From: Basidiobolus meristosporus CBS 931.73
Lineage: Eukaryota > Basidiobolomycota > Basidiobolomycetes > Basidiobolales > Basidiobolaceae
Length of the DNA: 64,000 bases
Assembly (NCBI GenBank): GCA_002104905.1
Contig: MCFE01000234.1
Span: 57,075-121,074 of the forward strand
Direction of reading: 5' to 3'
Below are positions 36,860 through 50,144 of this stretch, one piece after another. Every line of letters starts with the position of its first letter. Positions within the stretch are counted from its first letter, which is position 1. The notes beneath the pieces are model-generated. The model searched no databases and was not told the origin of the DNA. It was given only the letters and a program-made list of their open reading frames with translations. The position numbers were made by a program, and so were the translations under genes.

Positions 36860-39160
36860 TTCATTTGGTAGTAAACGATGCTTGCCATTCCCACCTCTTC
36901 TTGCTATTGCCGGGTTGCCACCGCACATTCCGGAATCAACCAGTCTGGCGGGTCCGGATGGTAAACATGGGCCGGCGAATGGTTCGCCCGATATAAATAA
37001 CCTGCTTGAAGGAGCCAAATCCATTTGCATGAGAAGCATGTGGCCCGTCACCCAAGCAGGCGATGCCAATGCAGATAGCCGGATGAGTCATGGGGAATTC
37101 AAGTTGGTGCGCATTCTACTTGCTTTCTCTCCATCCATCCCATCATCCCATGGTACTTATCACCGGTTGGTGCGCGGGATCGGGTGGAAAGGTTAATCAT
37201 GTCCTGACATGCAGTTGGTTCCCCATGGAGGAGTTGGTTTGTTGTGGTCATCGAAGATGCTACCAGCATTACATCGATGACATGCTGTCGTTCTCCTGGG
37301 ATGTCTGCTATTCGGCTGACCTTTTTGTTGGCATATACTTTGAGGGCTCCTGGTGGGAAAACAACCCAACCATATTGGCGGATACTTCGATGTTAAGTCC
37401 CCAAGCGCCGCATTTCTTTTGTTCAAGATTGCCAAAGACCACCATGCATTCCATGACATCATACATAGATGGAGTGTGTTTCAAAGTCCAGGCACGCTTC
37501 GATATGCAATGCCAGATGGACGGGCCTATGGTATTGCTCAGATGGGTTAGGGTGAATCGTTGGCTATTCACTGGATTTACTGGTGCATCAGGGAAGATCC
37601 TCGCCAAACATCAAGAATGCCAACCTATTCGTGCTTCGGGCCACCGCGGTGTGGTCGAAGGAAGGCTGGAAGTAGAGAATCCAATCTAACTTATGTGGCC
37701 TTCATTGGCGGCAAGACTCAATGGGGCTGCCCTTGGTTCCACACGGCAAGCAAGCGCCAAGCAACATTGTCTACGACCTAGGCAGTGGGGCCAAAAGTGA
37801 TGGCACGCTGTCACATGTCGCATCAAGCTTACGGGCTGTGGGATGAAGGGTGAAGGGTAAAGGGTGGCAATGTAGCGTGTTCTAGGAAAAATCAAGTATC
37901 CGTGATTGTAGAAATGGGAAAAGGAAATTGATTTGCTCACCTTAATGATACCTATAGGGGAGATTAGAAGGGGCAAGGGAGAGTCCGACATCAATGAACC
38001 ATTCAACCATCTGATACCAAAGACAAATGGAATATAATCACCATTGAGAAGGGCAAGGGCGCGAAACCAAATCCCAATCTCGATGGTGCTACAATGGTGC
38101 AGGAACTGGATCCAAATGCCAGGCAGTACATAGATGGATATTGCCTATCTAACGCAGTGATTAGACTAGCAATCCTCGTCTCCACCGCCCAATTTGGCAG
38201 TGGATTGTACTGAGTAACACAAGAGCAATATAGGAGATGGATTCCATTGATCACGATGAAATCCACTTTCTTGGCATCGGTGACAGGCCGTCACGTGAGC
38301 CTCCCAAGCCTTGGCCGACATTGGTGTACGAATGAGTGTCTTACCGCCAAAGCCAACATCAGACACTCATCAACAATGCCCGTAGGCTTGCAGGTGGCGT
38401 GAAGCATGAATTGAAACGGCCAGTCAGCCGTAGACAATCGCAGACCACTGGAGTGCTCAGCTGATGTGCTCGCTACGAAGGTGCCGCCATAATCTGATCC
38501 TTTGGAAGTGAAGGTGAGTGGCTATCACAGCAATGATGGGTTGGAGGTGTCCAATCAGGCCTACTGGCTGTTCTTGACCTCATTGGGCTTGGTTTCAGAA
38601 ATATAGGCCTGTTGCTGGAATTGTTCTCGGATTGTCATAGGTTTCAGTAAGCATAACAAACAAAACCGGCCCCACCCAATCCCCATCGCCATCACATTGT
38701 ACTCTGTTCACTGCGTTGTTGCCGAATGGTAGCTTTGGAGTTTCAGTAGTTAGCTATATTAACTCAAGGCTCCTGTGCTAATTATGATGAGGATCGCGGC
38801 CGGCCAATCAGGGTGGGGTCCAATATGTTGAGCCTAGGGGGCTGGAAACCAGATCCCAAAATTAATTTGCTGGGCTCGCCTTGATGGGTATTTAATGTAC
38901 TCCATCGTCTACGAGACTCCATAACCCTGTGCGACGAATTCCATTTAGCTTAAAGCCAAGCCGCACTGCTGATTTCTGGTCGACATCCCGTCAGTCCTTT
39001 AGAAGTAAGACCAGGCCTTCCTCCTTTCCTTGTCCGATATTCCCTTGCCAACCGGGTTTATTCCTCGTAGACATCACCTCCCGCTGAGCCCTCGATCCTT
39101 GCATCGCGCGTGCTTTAACCAACGGTTCTCGACGTACACATTGCATCCCACATATCGACT
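36860..39160. other. Intergenic region between EF2 and the NIPA gene; no supported gene
   Basis: Several short overlapping open frames exist on both strands (longest about 199 codons at 37090-37689, plus), with no domain or conserved motif that I recognise and unlike the biased codon use of the neighbours. The region just before 39161 is C/T-rich and is likely the transporter promoter and leader. Confidence 0.45.
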
Positions 39161-40392
39161 ATGGACGATAAGTATGTTGGCCTGTGCTTGGCTGCTTCCT
39201 CAAGCCTGCTCATTGGCGTCAGCTTCATTCTGACGAAAAAGGGCTTGATCGATTCCTCCTCCCGACAGGGTAAGTCTTCAGAGGTTCACCCACGCGGGCG
39301 TTTACTCATCCCTCCCCCAGGAACTGCTAGTGGCGATACCTATTCATACCTGACTAACTATACGTGGTGGGCAGGGATGGTTACAAGTAAGTGGCGTACA
39401 CACCAAGCTTGATCACAGGCTAACCCCGTTGTGCAGTGGTTTTGGGAGAAATTGCCAATTTCGCTGCATATTCATTTGCGCCAGCCATTCTGGTAACACC
39501 ATTGGGTGCGTTGAGTGTCTTGATCAGGTATGCCGAGCAGTCGCTTCGTGACTGGCCGTATGACTAACAGCTGCCTCTCTGCAGTTCTATCTTGGCATCG
39601 TGGTTTCTGGACGAAAAGCTGGGCTCCGCGGGTAAAGCGGGGTGTGCGCTGTGCATAATTGGCTCCGTTGTGATAGTGTTGCACTCGCCTGAAGATAAAG
39701 AGATCATCTCTGTGGATCAGATCCTTAGCCTTGCAATCCAACCAGGTACTGACGTAATTGACCCTCCACACAACGCCGCATACACTAACATTGTGCCCTC
39801 CCCAGCCTTCGTGACCTACTGCCTCCTGGTCCTACTCACTACATCGTACTTGATCTACCGCGTTGTCCCGAAGTACGGCAAAAAAAACCCGCTAGTCTAC
39901 ATCACTGTCTGCTCTCTGGTAGGGTCGGTAAGCGTGATGGCAGTTAAAGGCTTTGGGACCGCGCTTAAGTTGACCTTTGCGGGATCCAACCAACTGACAC
40001 ATCCTTCAACATACATTTTCGCGGTGGTGGTGGGAGCAGCCATCCTGACTCAGATGAATTACTTCAACAAGGCGTTGGATCTGTTCTCCACCAACATCGT
40101 GACCCCCATTTACTATGTGTTCTTTACCACCGCCACCATCGTCGCCTCCGGTCTTTTGTTCCAAGGCTTCAACGAGTCCAACCCGGTTAATCTAGTATCC
40201 CTCTTCTGCGGCTTCTTCACCATCTTTGTAGGGGTATTTCTACTCAACTCCAATTCCCAGGACAAGTCTCCCAATGTGATAGACAAGTTGCCCAGATACG
40301 ACACCATTGACAAGGCAAAGTTCTCCCTACTGAGAGTGGTCGATTCCTCCAGCCTCGGCCTGCACGGACTGGATAGCGACGACTCTGATTGA
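39161..40392 (+). CDS. NIPA-family magnesium transporter, five exons
   Basis: This is an integral membrane Mg2+ transporter of the NIPA family (drug/metabolite-transporter fold). Exons are 39161-39269, 39321-39386, 39437-39527, 39585-39745 and 39806-40392. The four GT-AG introns are 50-60 nt, and the 1014 nt join in frame to 337 residues. Family hallmarks are [11 protein letters not shown] in the first helix, [39 protein letters not shown] and [13 protein letters not shown]. Later ones are the long helix pair at KFGKK-like [15 protein letters not shown] and [19 protein letters not shown]. About nine hydrophobic helices are visible. The cytosolic C-terminus is hydrophilic and ends in acidic DSDDSD. 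The start gives the standard short N-terminus. No defect is seen, and TGA follows directly after the acidic tail. Confidence 0.95.
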
Positions 40393-41150
40393 TGTCCTCA
40401 GCCGCGCAGCCCTGCTCATGTAACATACAACGAACTTGATACATACACACTAAAAGGCGGACAGCCATCCAGGGTACCTATTCCATTCTCAGCTAGAACT
40501 CGCGGAGGCGCTATGGAACGTCGTGTCCCGTCCGAAAATTTCCCACCCACTCCCCAGTTTGTAAGCCCTGTACGGGATCCCCTCGTATTCCATGCAACCC
40601 ATTTTGCCATAAACGTCGCGCAAGCATAAGGAGAATCGACAATATATACCAGGACTGTTGTATAATGGAATGTTGGTGTCCACGTTTATATTAAAATAAA
40701 TTTCTATGCAGCAAGCTTGGAGATGTCTTTCTCGTGAGATTCCCTGCCCGAGAACGAAGCAGTGATTTCTACATGTATATGGGGGATTGTGAAATATCAA
40801 TGGAAACTGCTACCAAAGGTGGCGAGGGAATCTAAGCGATGGAGGGCAAGCTTTTCAGACACTTGGTGAATTGTCTTCCTTAAATGAAAATATACTCAGA
40901 AACCTCCAGGCACTCATGATACTCAGGTCATCAAGGCAGTAGGTACTATCAGAAATCCATTTTTGACAAATTTCATTGTATTCTTCAATAAGTATCTGTA
41001 TCAAAAGTATTTAGTATTGCTGACACCAGGTATCCATTCAAGCCACTGTGACCAGAGTGACTTGTAGAAAAGCACATCCACATATATTTGGCTTAACTGC
41101 ATTGGTGACAACAGTATATAATGCTAATGTTGTTGGGCTCTGCCACCTAA
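40393..41150. other. Intergenic; transition from gene island to repeats
   Basis: This is the 3' flank of the NIPA gene, with an A/T-rich stretch near 40690. CpG becomes rare after about 40850. No gene is seen. Confidence 0.5.
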
Positions 41151-42245
41151 ACTCTGTTGTAAGAATCTTGGAGATATTGGAAGTGATTGGGACAACAGTT
41201 AGATTATGTGGTTTTTCACTTAATAATTCATTGAATGTAAAAATCCAAGTGCTACATTGACATGATTGTGACAATATATCCTTGTAGAGTATGTTTAGGA
41301 AGGTCCCAAGAGCATGTGTGCAGAATTTGGGGTTGTTTGGACAACTTTGGGAGATTTTGGGTTCTGGGTACCAGTTTTTTTGGTGAAAATATTCTAAGTC
41401 CCAACCATGGATGTGATCAGAATTCCCTAAGATTTGTAGAATATGATCTAGGTGACTAATTTAGGTGAATATATAGGTGTAGATTTTGAATTAATGGCAC
41501 TCACACTCAACTATATACTCATAATAACTATGCCTAATTATTATCCAAGATCCTCATATTTGCCTCTTACTGATTGCATGGTGAATATGGCAGCAATTAT
41601 TTCCTCTGTAGGACAGTCAACTAAGTTAACTAGGTCAGTCAATACAGTTTCCCATATAATATGATGATCAATATCTATGTGCTCAGCTCTAGTATGAGAA
41701 GTTGTATTTTTACCTGATTTCAAATATCCTTGAAAATCTTGAAACAATGCAGTAGGGGTTTTAGACATAAACTTGGATCTTTAAAGAGCTTTCTTAGACC
41801 AATGAAATCTTTTGTACCCTCACAGGCCTGCATAGACTCTGCCTCAATGGTTGATAGTCCTACAGCCAGCTGCTATTTTGAGTTCTATGAAGTTCTGCTG
41901 TAAGAGTTTTGGAGACATTAGAAACCACTGTGAGAGCAAGTGATTTATAGGGTTCACACCAAATGACTGACTGAATGCAAAAGTAGTATTTAAACTTTAA
42001 CACAATGTAGACAAGCCAAGTCTGCAGAATATGCTGAGGAAGGTCCCTAGAATACTTAAGCAAAACCTAGGGCTGATTAAACAACTTTGAACAATCTCAT
42101 GTTCCAGGTTCCTAATATTTTGGTGAGAATATTCCCAGTAAATTCCAGCAAGAAACTGATTAGAATCTTCAAAGGTTTGTAAGCAGTGATCTAAGTGCTA
42201 AGGTAGGTCTAGGTCTGGGTGTGACTACAGAATTCACAACAAATT
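41150..42245 (-). pseudogene. Internally deleted Ty1/copia copy: LTR, RNase H remnant, LTR
   Basis: Left LTR sequence (TGTTGTAAGAATCTTGGAG from about 41155 to 41470) is followed by a minus-strand RNase H C-terminus (RAEHIDIDHHIIWETVL, 41541-41768). Then comes a second LTR from about 41893 (TGCTGTAAGAGTTTTGGAG) to CACAACA near 42241. Everything from Gag to RT is missing. It is the same family as 21635-26848, as judged from the LTRs. Confidence 0.65.
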
Positions 42246-42389
42246 CCTCATTTACAATGAAGGTTTATTCAGTGCCTAAAGTGGAATAAGCAAGAAAAGG
42301 CCAGCTGAATACAATGAATTCTGACTTTGAGACTTCTCGAAGTAGTAGTGGAACTTATATCTTCTATATTTTGTCACTAATCAGCATCA

Positions 42390-45060
42390 GTGTTGCCCAA
42401 AAGATCCCCTATGAAAAATAATTGTGATGATCCTGTCAAAAGGCAATCACAAGATTTAAATCTCATGACTGAGGTATTGATGCTACAAAGACACCATGCA
42501 AAAACCATTGAAAAGAATTGCACCTCAGATTTCACAAAAACTTGGTCAAGATTTCTCATCACAACAATAGGTAAGTTGCTTTTAATTGGTTCTCTGCCAT
42601 TTCTTTCACTTTCTGATCCCAGAAACCCAATCACCTCCTAAATTTGTGTATATTGATTGGCTATTGCCTCATTTCTGTATGCTTACCTCCTGAGTGAATC
42701 AATGTTCTTATTTTTCATACATACTATTGTTTATTTACATTGAATCTCCACTTGTGTCTCAATTGCCAACTGTACCAACCTTTACAAGTATATATTCATC
42801 AATCACATTAAGCCCAACATCACACTCAACCATTAGCTTGATTAAGAGCTACAGTTCAGTATATAGGTGAAGCAAATGACTTCATATAGACACTTGAACT
42901 AATGCATATCCAGTCCATGCAGTCCTTCCATTGGTATTGTTGCATATGTGTACAAATACTTGTTGGAGCTTGTGGAAACTACTGTTTGGAGCAAGTACTC
43001 TGTAATATCTTGCCAATTCTGTAAGATCTCTCTGGTATCTCAAAGGGCTCAATTAGCTTGAAATGCTCCATGTACAACTTGGTCATTACTATAGGGATGT
43101 TTTGTATAAGAGCAAATGCATTGCTATCAGTGAAAGCTTTTGCTGCACCAAATTCCCCTAAGAAAAAAATTGAGTAAGGGCCAGCAAACTACTATCATAA
43201 TGTCTGCCAAATGCCAAGTTTCTCAAATATGGCAGCTCTCAATAGCTTGAGTACAGGCTGCTGGGGACAACAGCAGATATATATTCCTGGGGGAGACTAC
43301 ACCAACTTGCAATTAGATTAAACATGGTAATCAGCTGATCACTACTTCTGTAGATAATTGAAGCTAAGAATATGAGTAAAAACAGCTAGCTAAATGCCAG
43401 CAAAACTCTATTGGAATGTCAGCAGAATAACAGCCAAAAATCAGATGAATTATCAGCTTGAGATTTTCTTAGGGATTCCCTCAATTTTGGCATCTCCAGT
43501 TTTGATTGATTTGATATTCTGGCCAATGGCTTATGGCATGCCAACTCTGCTGCAATTGCACAGTAGCTACTGCATCTCCTCTTGGTGGGAGAATGAGGTT
43601 CTTAGTGTTGGTACTTGGGTAATAATAATGAGTGCAAGTTATGAAGTAAATCCCCCAGATCTCACTTGTTTGACAGCAAAAATGTCTCTCATGACCAGAA
43701 AAGCTGGCTATCTTGCTGATAGCTAGGCATCTCCAATGCTAATAGTTATATTCACTTTGACACAATGGCCATTTACTACTATCCTGCTGTGTAGCATACC
43801 AGATGCATGCAGTAATGAATAAAGGTAGCTATCCTGGTTGGATGGTGATTCCAGGCCAGATATCAGTTGGATTGCAATCAGATTTTTGCTCCAATACTAT
43901 AGTTTAGCAACATATTTGGTTTGAAGAAACAAGTGGCCAGCAGCATTTGCTGGTGGAGTACTTGCTTAATTGGAGCTCATTAAGTGTTAAGGCAAAGGCC
44001 TGATCATACATACCTTCTAGGTAGCCCATGTGTTTAACTGTTTGCAATATCTGTTATCAAATATAATAGAAATAATAATATCAGATACTGAGTGCAGTAC
44101 TTCAAAGTGTTACAGTATTTGTTGAGATGCTTAAGCTACTTTAGATGGTGTATTACCGGAGAATATCTGGAGTGTGAACAATGTCTTCTCCTATCTTGGT
44201 GGATTCTTGACAAGCTGGACACCTTACCATGGTGGCATTTTCTGATATGAGTGCCATATAACTGTTAGCACCTGCAGGCATCAATATAGTGTCACAGCAT
44301 ATGCAGCCAGCTGCATGATGGTTGTCCAATTGTATCATTTACTTGGTTAGTTGCATCACAGAATGATCTTGACAAGAAGTAGCAGCAAATCTCCAAAGCC
44401 TCCATTAGTGATATCAGTGGAAACATGCCACTTATATAGCCACCACAGCATATCATTCACCAGTAGATGAATTACTGGGCTCACTTGGCTTCATAAGGTA
44501 TCTGTAGCATTTTTTTCCACAGGTGTAGTTTCATTGCACATTAGGATTTTGCTGGGCTCATACAGGGTACTGTTGTGAGATGAGATAGCTTCATAATCCA
44601 CCAGTGAGCCCTCTTCTGCAGAGTTATCACTCTGCAGGCAGTATTCAGAAGGCATAAGTGAGCTAAAAGGTGTCACAAGCTCTCCTGACTCAGTTGGCAT
44701 AAGGGGACAAGTGCAAACAGGTACCATTACCAAAGTATCAAGTGACCAACAAGACACTCTTTGTATTGTGGTGACTAATGACTACATAAATATGACTTGT
44801 ATGGCAGAGCACTGACCATGACCCTTGTAACACACACAATGCCATTGGCATATATCATAGCTGAGAGGCTTGTTACAGTAGCCACCTGAAGGATATTATC
44901 TTCTCTTAGAGCATTGAATTACAATAGTCTTGTCCATGGGGCAAACTGCTTGGCACTCAGCAACATAACACTATTGTATCATTTTTGTCAATACTCATGC
45001 AATTTTGAGACAGTCTTGTATTTGAGAAATTGCACCAGTAGGTAGGTAGGATTTGGTGTT
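42390..45060 (-). pseudogene. Decayed Tnp2-domain transposase, copy 3, with its flank
   Basis: Homology to copies 1 and 2 runs from the non-coding flank at 42390-42850 through transposase fragments at 42850-44760. An example is AGANSYMALISENATMVRCPACQ near 44270 (minus), equivalent to INSCMAFTSENATIVTCPNCQ in copy 1. It is heavily mutated. Confidence 0.5.
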
Positions 45061-45090
45061 GTCCTAACATTGAGGGTGTTATGAATAAAG

Positions 45091-47350
45091 TTGTGGCACC
45101 ACATGCACATGTATATGCAACACTATTTCCCCTTTTGTTTGAGTTGCTTCAATATATTTGCAGCAAAAAAAAATGCAAAGTTGTCCTGTAACCAATCTGC
45201 CCCCATAGCTGACAGCAGCACAAGAGCATTTAGACCACAGCTTGCTTTGGCATTCAGTGCAACAAATAGGTCTGCATCCAAAAGAGGCCTTGTTGACATT
45301 ATGCCCACTGAATGCAATAATGCAGACTCCTCAGGCTTGCAGTCAAGTGGACTATTGAGAATTACTGCAGAGCTGCAAGATCACCATAATGCAAAGGCAT
45401 ATGAGAGTGTAGCAAATGCAGTACCTGTAGTGGAAGACTAGCAAATGACCATCAAAATTTCACCACCACCAGGGTTAGCAAGTATGTTGTCAGCACATAT
45501 CAGCACACCAAAATGGTATTAAGGTACAGTAGCTAATAGCATAGCTTCAATGGCCCAGGGAAGTCAAGAAGCTGTCCAGAGACAGAATAAATGAACTATA
45601 CATGTAGAGCAATCAATATTTCAGGTAGAGAATGTGGTGTCTTTCCTGCAAAGAGAGAACTCAAGTAGAACCATGTTATAGACCTGAATTGACCCATTTC
45701 TTATATAACAGCAGAGGAACACCATACAGTCTTTGATGTGCACCAACAGTGCCTAAAGATAAAGCCCACAGAAAGACCTATTACAGAATGGGAGGAAGTG
45801 ACTGTGGAATTTATACTAAAGCCTAAAAGTCAAAAAACATTGAAGATCTGTCCAGCCATTGAGTGCAATGATGATCAGTTGGCTGGTAATCAGGAGGCCA
45901 ACAAAAGTCTGGCATGCAATCACCTTGAGGCTGGCATGCAATGTAGCCATTAGGAACCCAAGGACAAGCAGAATGCAGTTGACCTGCTCCATAAGCATTA
46001 TCCTGGATTCTAACAAGCTGACATGTTTAAGGTCAGCATTAATATGCTAAGACAGTATCTGAAGAATAGCTGAAGCTATCAAAGACAAGAATAAGGGCAC
46101 CATGGCTAAATACCAGCAGCTGGGCCCATTACAGAAGCGCCAAAAGCTCTATACAAGCAGCACAAAAATGTCAGGTTGCCACAAGAGTGCTAGTAAGGGC
46201 AAAGCAGGCAGAAATGGATGCACTAGTGCAAAATCTATCAAGGAAAAGGTGTAGTTGCATTCAGGAAGCACTTACTCAAAATAGCAGTGAAGGACCCAGC
46301 AGTGATAAAAGACCAGTGGCTTCTCCAGCAGCCTGTGACAACCCAGGCTAGAAGCTCAAAACAAGTAGCAAAGAGGCAATAGGCTGTTGGAAGAGTGTCT
46401 GCAAGGGACCAGAAGGCAGAAACAAATGCACTGGCGCAGCACTTATTGAGGAGAAAATGTAGTGAATACCAGAAGCACTGAGACAAAGTAGCAGTGAAAG
46501 GCCTGGTAATGAGGAAGGAGAACATATAGGGAAAAAGTCTACCTAAGCCAGAGAGATGGAAGCATAGGAAAAAAGCTGGAGTTCCAACTAGTTAAAGGCA
46601 TATAACAAGAATAGGCTGAATTCCATAATAGCCAAAAAAAATTTCCAACATGACAATAGCTATTTTCCTGAGAGCTGGAAGTGCAGCCAGTTGAGCTATA
46701 CTTCAGCAAGGTAGAGGAGTAAGCAGTGAAGGGCATTTGCCTACCACAGCCTCCATATCCTCCATTGTAGGCAGAGTGGAGAACCCATTGACAATCAATG
46801 CTATAACATCAAGAGCTTAAACGACTATTACAATGCTTACAGTGGAATTTTGTAACATACATAGGTACACCAAGAGGTTGCAGTACTTTTTCAAGGATAA
46901 TGCTTAAAAGTGTACACTCAAATATTGCAAGGATCTAAAGCAAAGAATGACAAATGAGATCCTAGATCTGGCAGCACAAACTGAGACCAGGATGTATGGG
47001 AACAAGTGAATATACAGTGACATAAAGCCATAGGATTCTTGCCAAAGTCATAGAAAAAGGGCAGTTTGGCAGAAATACTTATTGAATAATGGATTATGAT
47101 GGAGTTGCCTGTTGAGCATGAGGTTGGGCTTAATGTTAGTGTCAGGTGTAGGGACCTGTGTAGGTCAGTACAATTGGTAATCAACTTACTACTGAAGATT
47201 AAGCAGAAATAAACCAATTCATATACAAGAAGAGTAAGAGCAATGTATAAGTCAGGAGGCAAGGAGGGTGAAAAGAGGCAGTAATCAATTAATGCATACA
47301 TGTGCAGCAGGTGATTAGGCTCCTCATACAGAAATTCAATCTTTACAAAC
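45091..47350 (+). pseudogene. Decayed accessory ORF region of the Tnp2-type element
   Basis: This plus-strand sequence is divergent from the Tnp2 copy at 44.7 kb, repeating the arrangement at 3.5-9.4 kb. An open stretch of 116 codons (45091-45441) and the block at 46740-47090, homologous to 19648-20004, are the recognisable parts. Function is unknown. Many stops are present. Confidence 0.4.
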
Positions 47351-47379
47351 ATCTGATTGATAACTACTCATATTTGGAT

Positions 47380-47950
47380 ATAGTAATCAATATTAGCTGA
47401 TGTCACCAAACTTGGCTACCAATGCAAAGGTTTCAGTATAGTCCAGTCCTTCTGATTGACTGCAAAGCTTAATTATATCTGCATCCAGTTGATTTTGCCT
47501 TTGATTGACTAAGTCTCAGTTTGATTTCAATCAGGCCCTGATGTTGCCTGGTCATTTAAGATCAGTAAGATTTTGAAATCCTGTTGAATCTTCTGCCTTG
47601 TGGTACCACAATATTAGTTTCTAGAGTATTTCTAGACTTGGATTCCAACTGAGCCATGATTGTGGAATTCTACAGAGTGGAAAAAACCTATATTGTTTTA
47701 CTCTGGTTCAATCTTGAGCATTAGTGAGCTTAAGGTTTGATTTTTATTGTCATCCAACATCATTTTTTGAGAAGATTTCAATTATCATTGGATAGCACCT
47801 CCTGGGCCTTGGTCAACTTTTTTGCACTTGCACAGTAGCATGAACATGCTTTACTCTGAGTGCAGCAACCATAGATATGCCTTTAACACATTTCTGCTCA
47901 AATATTGACTGATTTTCAGGCATATATAGGTTTTACTTTAAGGTGAATAT
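47380..47950 (-). pseudogene. Heavily decayed copia reverse-transcriptase fragment
   Basis: The nucleotide sequence parallels 23935-24620 of the larger copia element (CCAAACTTGGCTACCAATGCAA and the following blocks) with many indels. No open frame survives. Confidence 0.45.
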
Positions 47951-47954
47951 TTAA

Positions 47955-48296
47955 ATATAGTGCCAGACAGTACCAGTGGACCAAGATAGTGCCATGCAAT
48001 TGTGCAACAGGTTACAACCCTCTGGAGCTGGATTCAGAGTGTCATGGGTATTGTGAACAAAATGTATTCCTTCAGTCCTCCTGTACTAAACACATTATAC
48101 AAAACATTGATCTCAAGAAAAAGGTCAAAAAATAGATTCTCTCCAGCACAATGAGTGGGAAATGGGGCTGCTTTGCACAAAGATGTAGAAATATGCTTCA
48201 CACTCTGTGGCCAAGTATAGATTTATTTGGTCTCTCTGGCATGCAATGGCACTGTTTGGCACTCAAGGCTCAATATGGCCTATCTAACAGAACAAG
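47955..48296. mobile_element. Single arm of a foldback element
   Basis: It matches the right arm of FB1-FB3 (AGTGGACCAAGATAGTGCCA near 47978 through CTAACAGAACAAGTT at the end), but the left arm is missing. It is truncated or half lost. Confidence 0.65.
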
Positions 48297-50144
48297 TTAA
48301 TACTTTATAAGCTGGATTGCAGTACACAGCAATAAGAGACTTGATTAAATATTTATAGACTGAGGTAAGAGAGCACTAATACTCTAGGTTCTGGTCTACA
48401 ACAGCAAGGACTTCCACTAGAAATCTCTATCTGAAACAGTGTCTGTGGTATGGGGGATCAAGCTAGATAATAGTTCAATAATACCAATGCCTCTCTGTAC
48501 TCCCCACCACTGACCCTATGCCATGGCACAAAAGCTATTGACAAAAATCACTATAGAAGGCTTGTATATGCAGGAGTGTCACCACACAGTCAGCCAGCAT
48601 CATTCTTGAGGTATATGAGTGTGGTATATATCTACTCTGGTCATGTTTGTCAGACTCTACCAAAGCAGTGACCCATCTAGTCTTCACTGTTATATTGGAT
48701 ATTTGTCATATTCTTGGTGATATTTGTTATCAGCACTATATGACAGTCCAAGGGAAGGAAAAGTGAACATAGCTCAAGGCAATGGTAATATATATTAAAG
48801 CATTGCACTAAACAACCCTAAAACCATAATTCTTAGCCTCTTCATTTTATCTTCCCTTGTATTTAGATTTTCTGCCAAGTTAGCAGCTGAATAGAGTGGT
48901 GTCTATCTGTAGCTCAAGGTTCTGGAGAACTGGTTGGGTGAAGGCTTGAGTAGTGGGTCCTTGCTGATGATTTGGATCCATATTGAGGACACTGTCATCT
49001 GGAGCCTAATATTCACACCGGCATCTTCAAGTAACTGAGAGATGACAAAAATATTAAAGACTTGAGGAACATGTGAGGCAGGAAACAGAGTAACAAAAAC
49101 CAAGTGCACTGCATCAGTCAGAGGTTCACAAGTCTGAGCAGATGGTCATAAGTAGCTGCTACAATAAAGTGAGACTAACATCTTGGTTTTTTCCTATTTT
49201 TATGCAAAGTTGTGGGCCCACTTAAACATTCAGGCATAAATTTTGATTTTGAAGATCAGAAAACTGTAATTGTAATCAAGCAAGTATGCCATTTTGCAAT
49301 CAAATTTTAGGCATTTTTCCTTTCATTGCTTGTTGATTTTCAAGGCAACTTTGTAGCTATATTGATTGATGTTTTGATTTTTGAATGATAGTTGGGTTAC
49401 AGCAAGCTGTCAGAATGAGCAAACCATCCATTAATATACTGGGAATGTGCTATATACATAATCCTGTAAAGTACAGTTGTAACAATACCAAACCACAATG
49501 CTCTCTATTTATAGGAAAAAAATCGAGAATATTTTTCCCTCATTTTGCGGCCAAATTCCACAATATTAGAAGAGACGAAAATAACTGTATTATTTACTAC
49601 TCTGGACTGCAAATATTGGCTATGAAATAACCAATACGTAAGAACAGTGCCATTCTTGTGTACGTGCTTCAGACCCGTGCTTGAAAACTTGTAGTATCAG
49701 TCGTTTTGCATCTCACGAATAACACAATCGTATGTTGACTTGAACCAAATCACATTTAGGGCAATTTAACCCTCAATATCGATACGTTTATTTTACAGTT
49801 CGGTGCAGTAAGTACACAAACATTGAAAATGGCGCTCAAGGGCTTACTGACATCCCAAAGTAGGAGCCCACCAATTCTCCAAATGCGGTAGTTGATACAC
49901 AACGCTGATTGAACTTCTCTATGCGGTTATGTTGGATTCACTATTTCACCTTTGCTACCAACCAAATGTGCAGTGTCCCTGTTCCTTCGGTGTCTGTCGT
50001 TGTGATATATCAATTCTTTTTGGACTGGTACACTGTGCCTACTGTAGATCGGTAGTCTATGAGACTGTGAGAGTAGGGTAGTCGTGCAAAGAGGGCTTAT
50101 TTGTTTTGCCTACTCAAAATTCCCAGTTTAGGTTGATTTATCTG
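48297..50144. other. AT-rich subtelomeric sequence, no gene seen
   Basis: No open frame with recognisable content. From about 49640 CpG dinucleotides reappear, which suggests the repeats end here and unique sequence begins. Confidence 0.5.

Noticed and set aside
37090-37689. 199-codon open frame between EF2 and the transporter
   Set aside because: No domain or conserved motif, overlapping open frames of similar length on the opposite strand, and codon use unlike the neighbouring genes.
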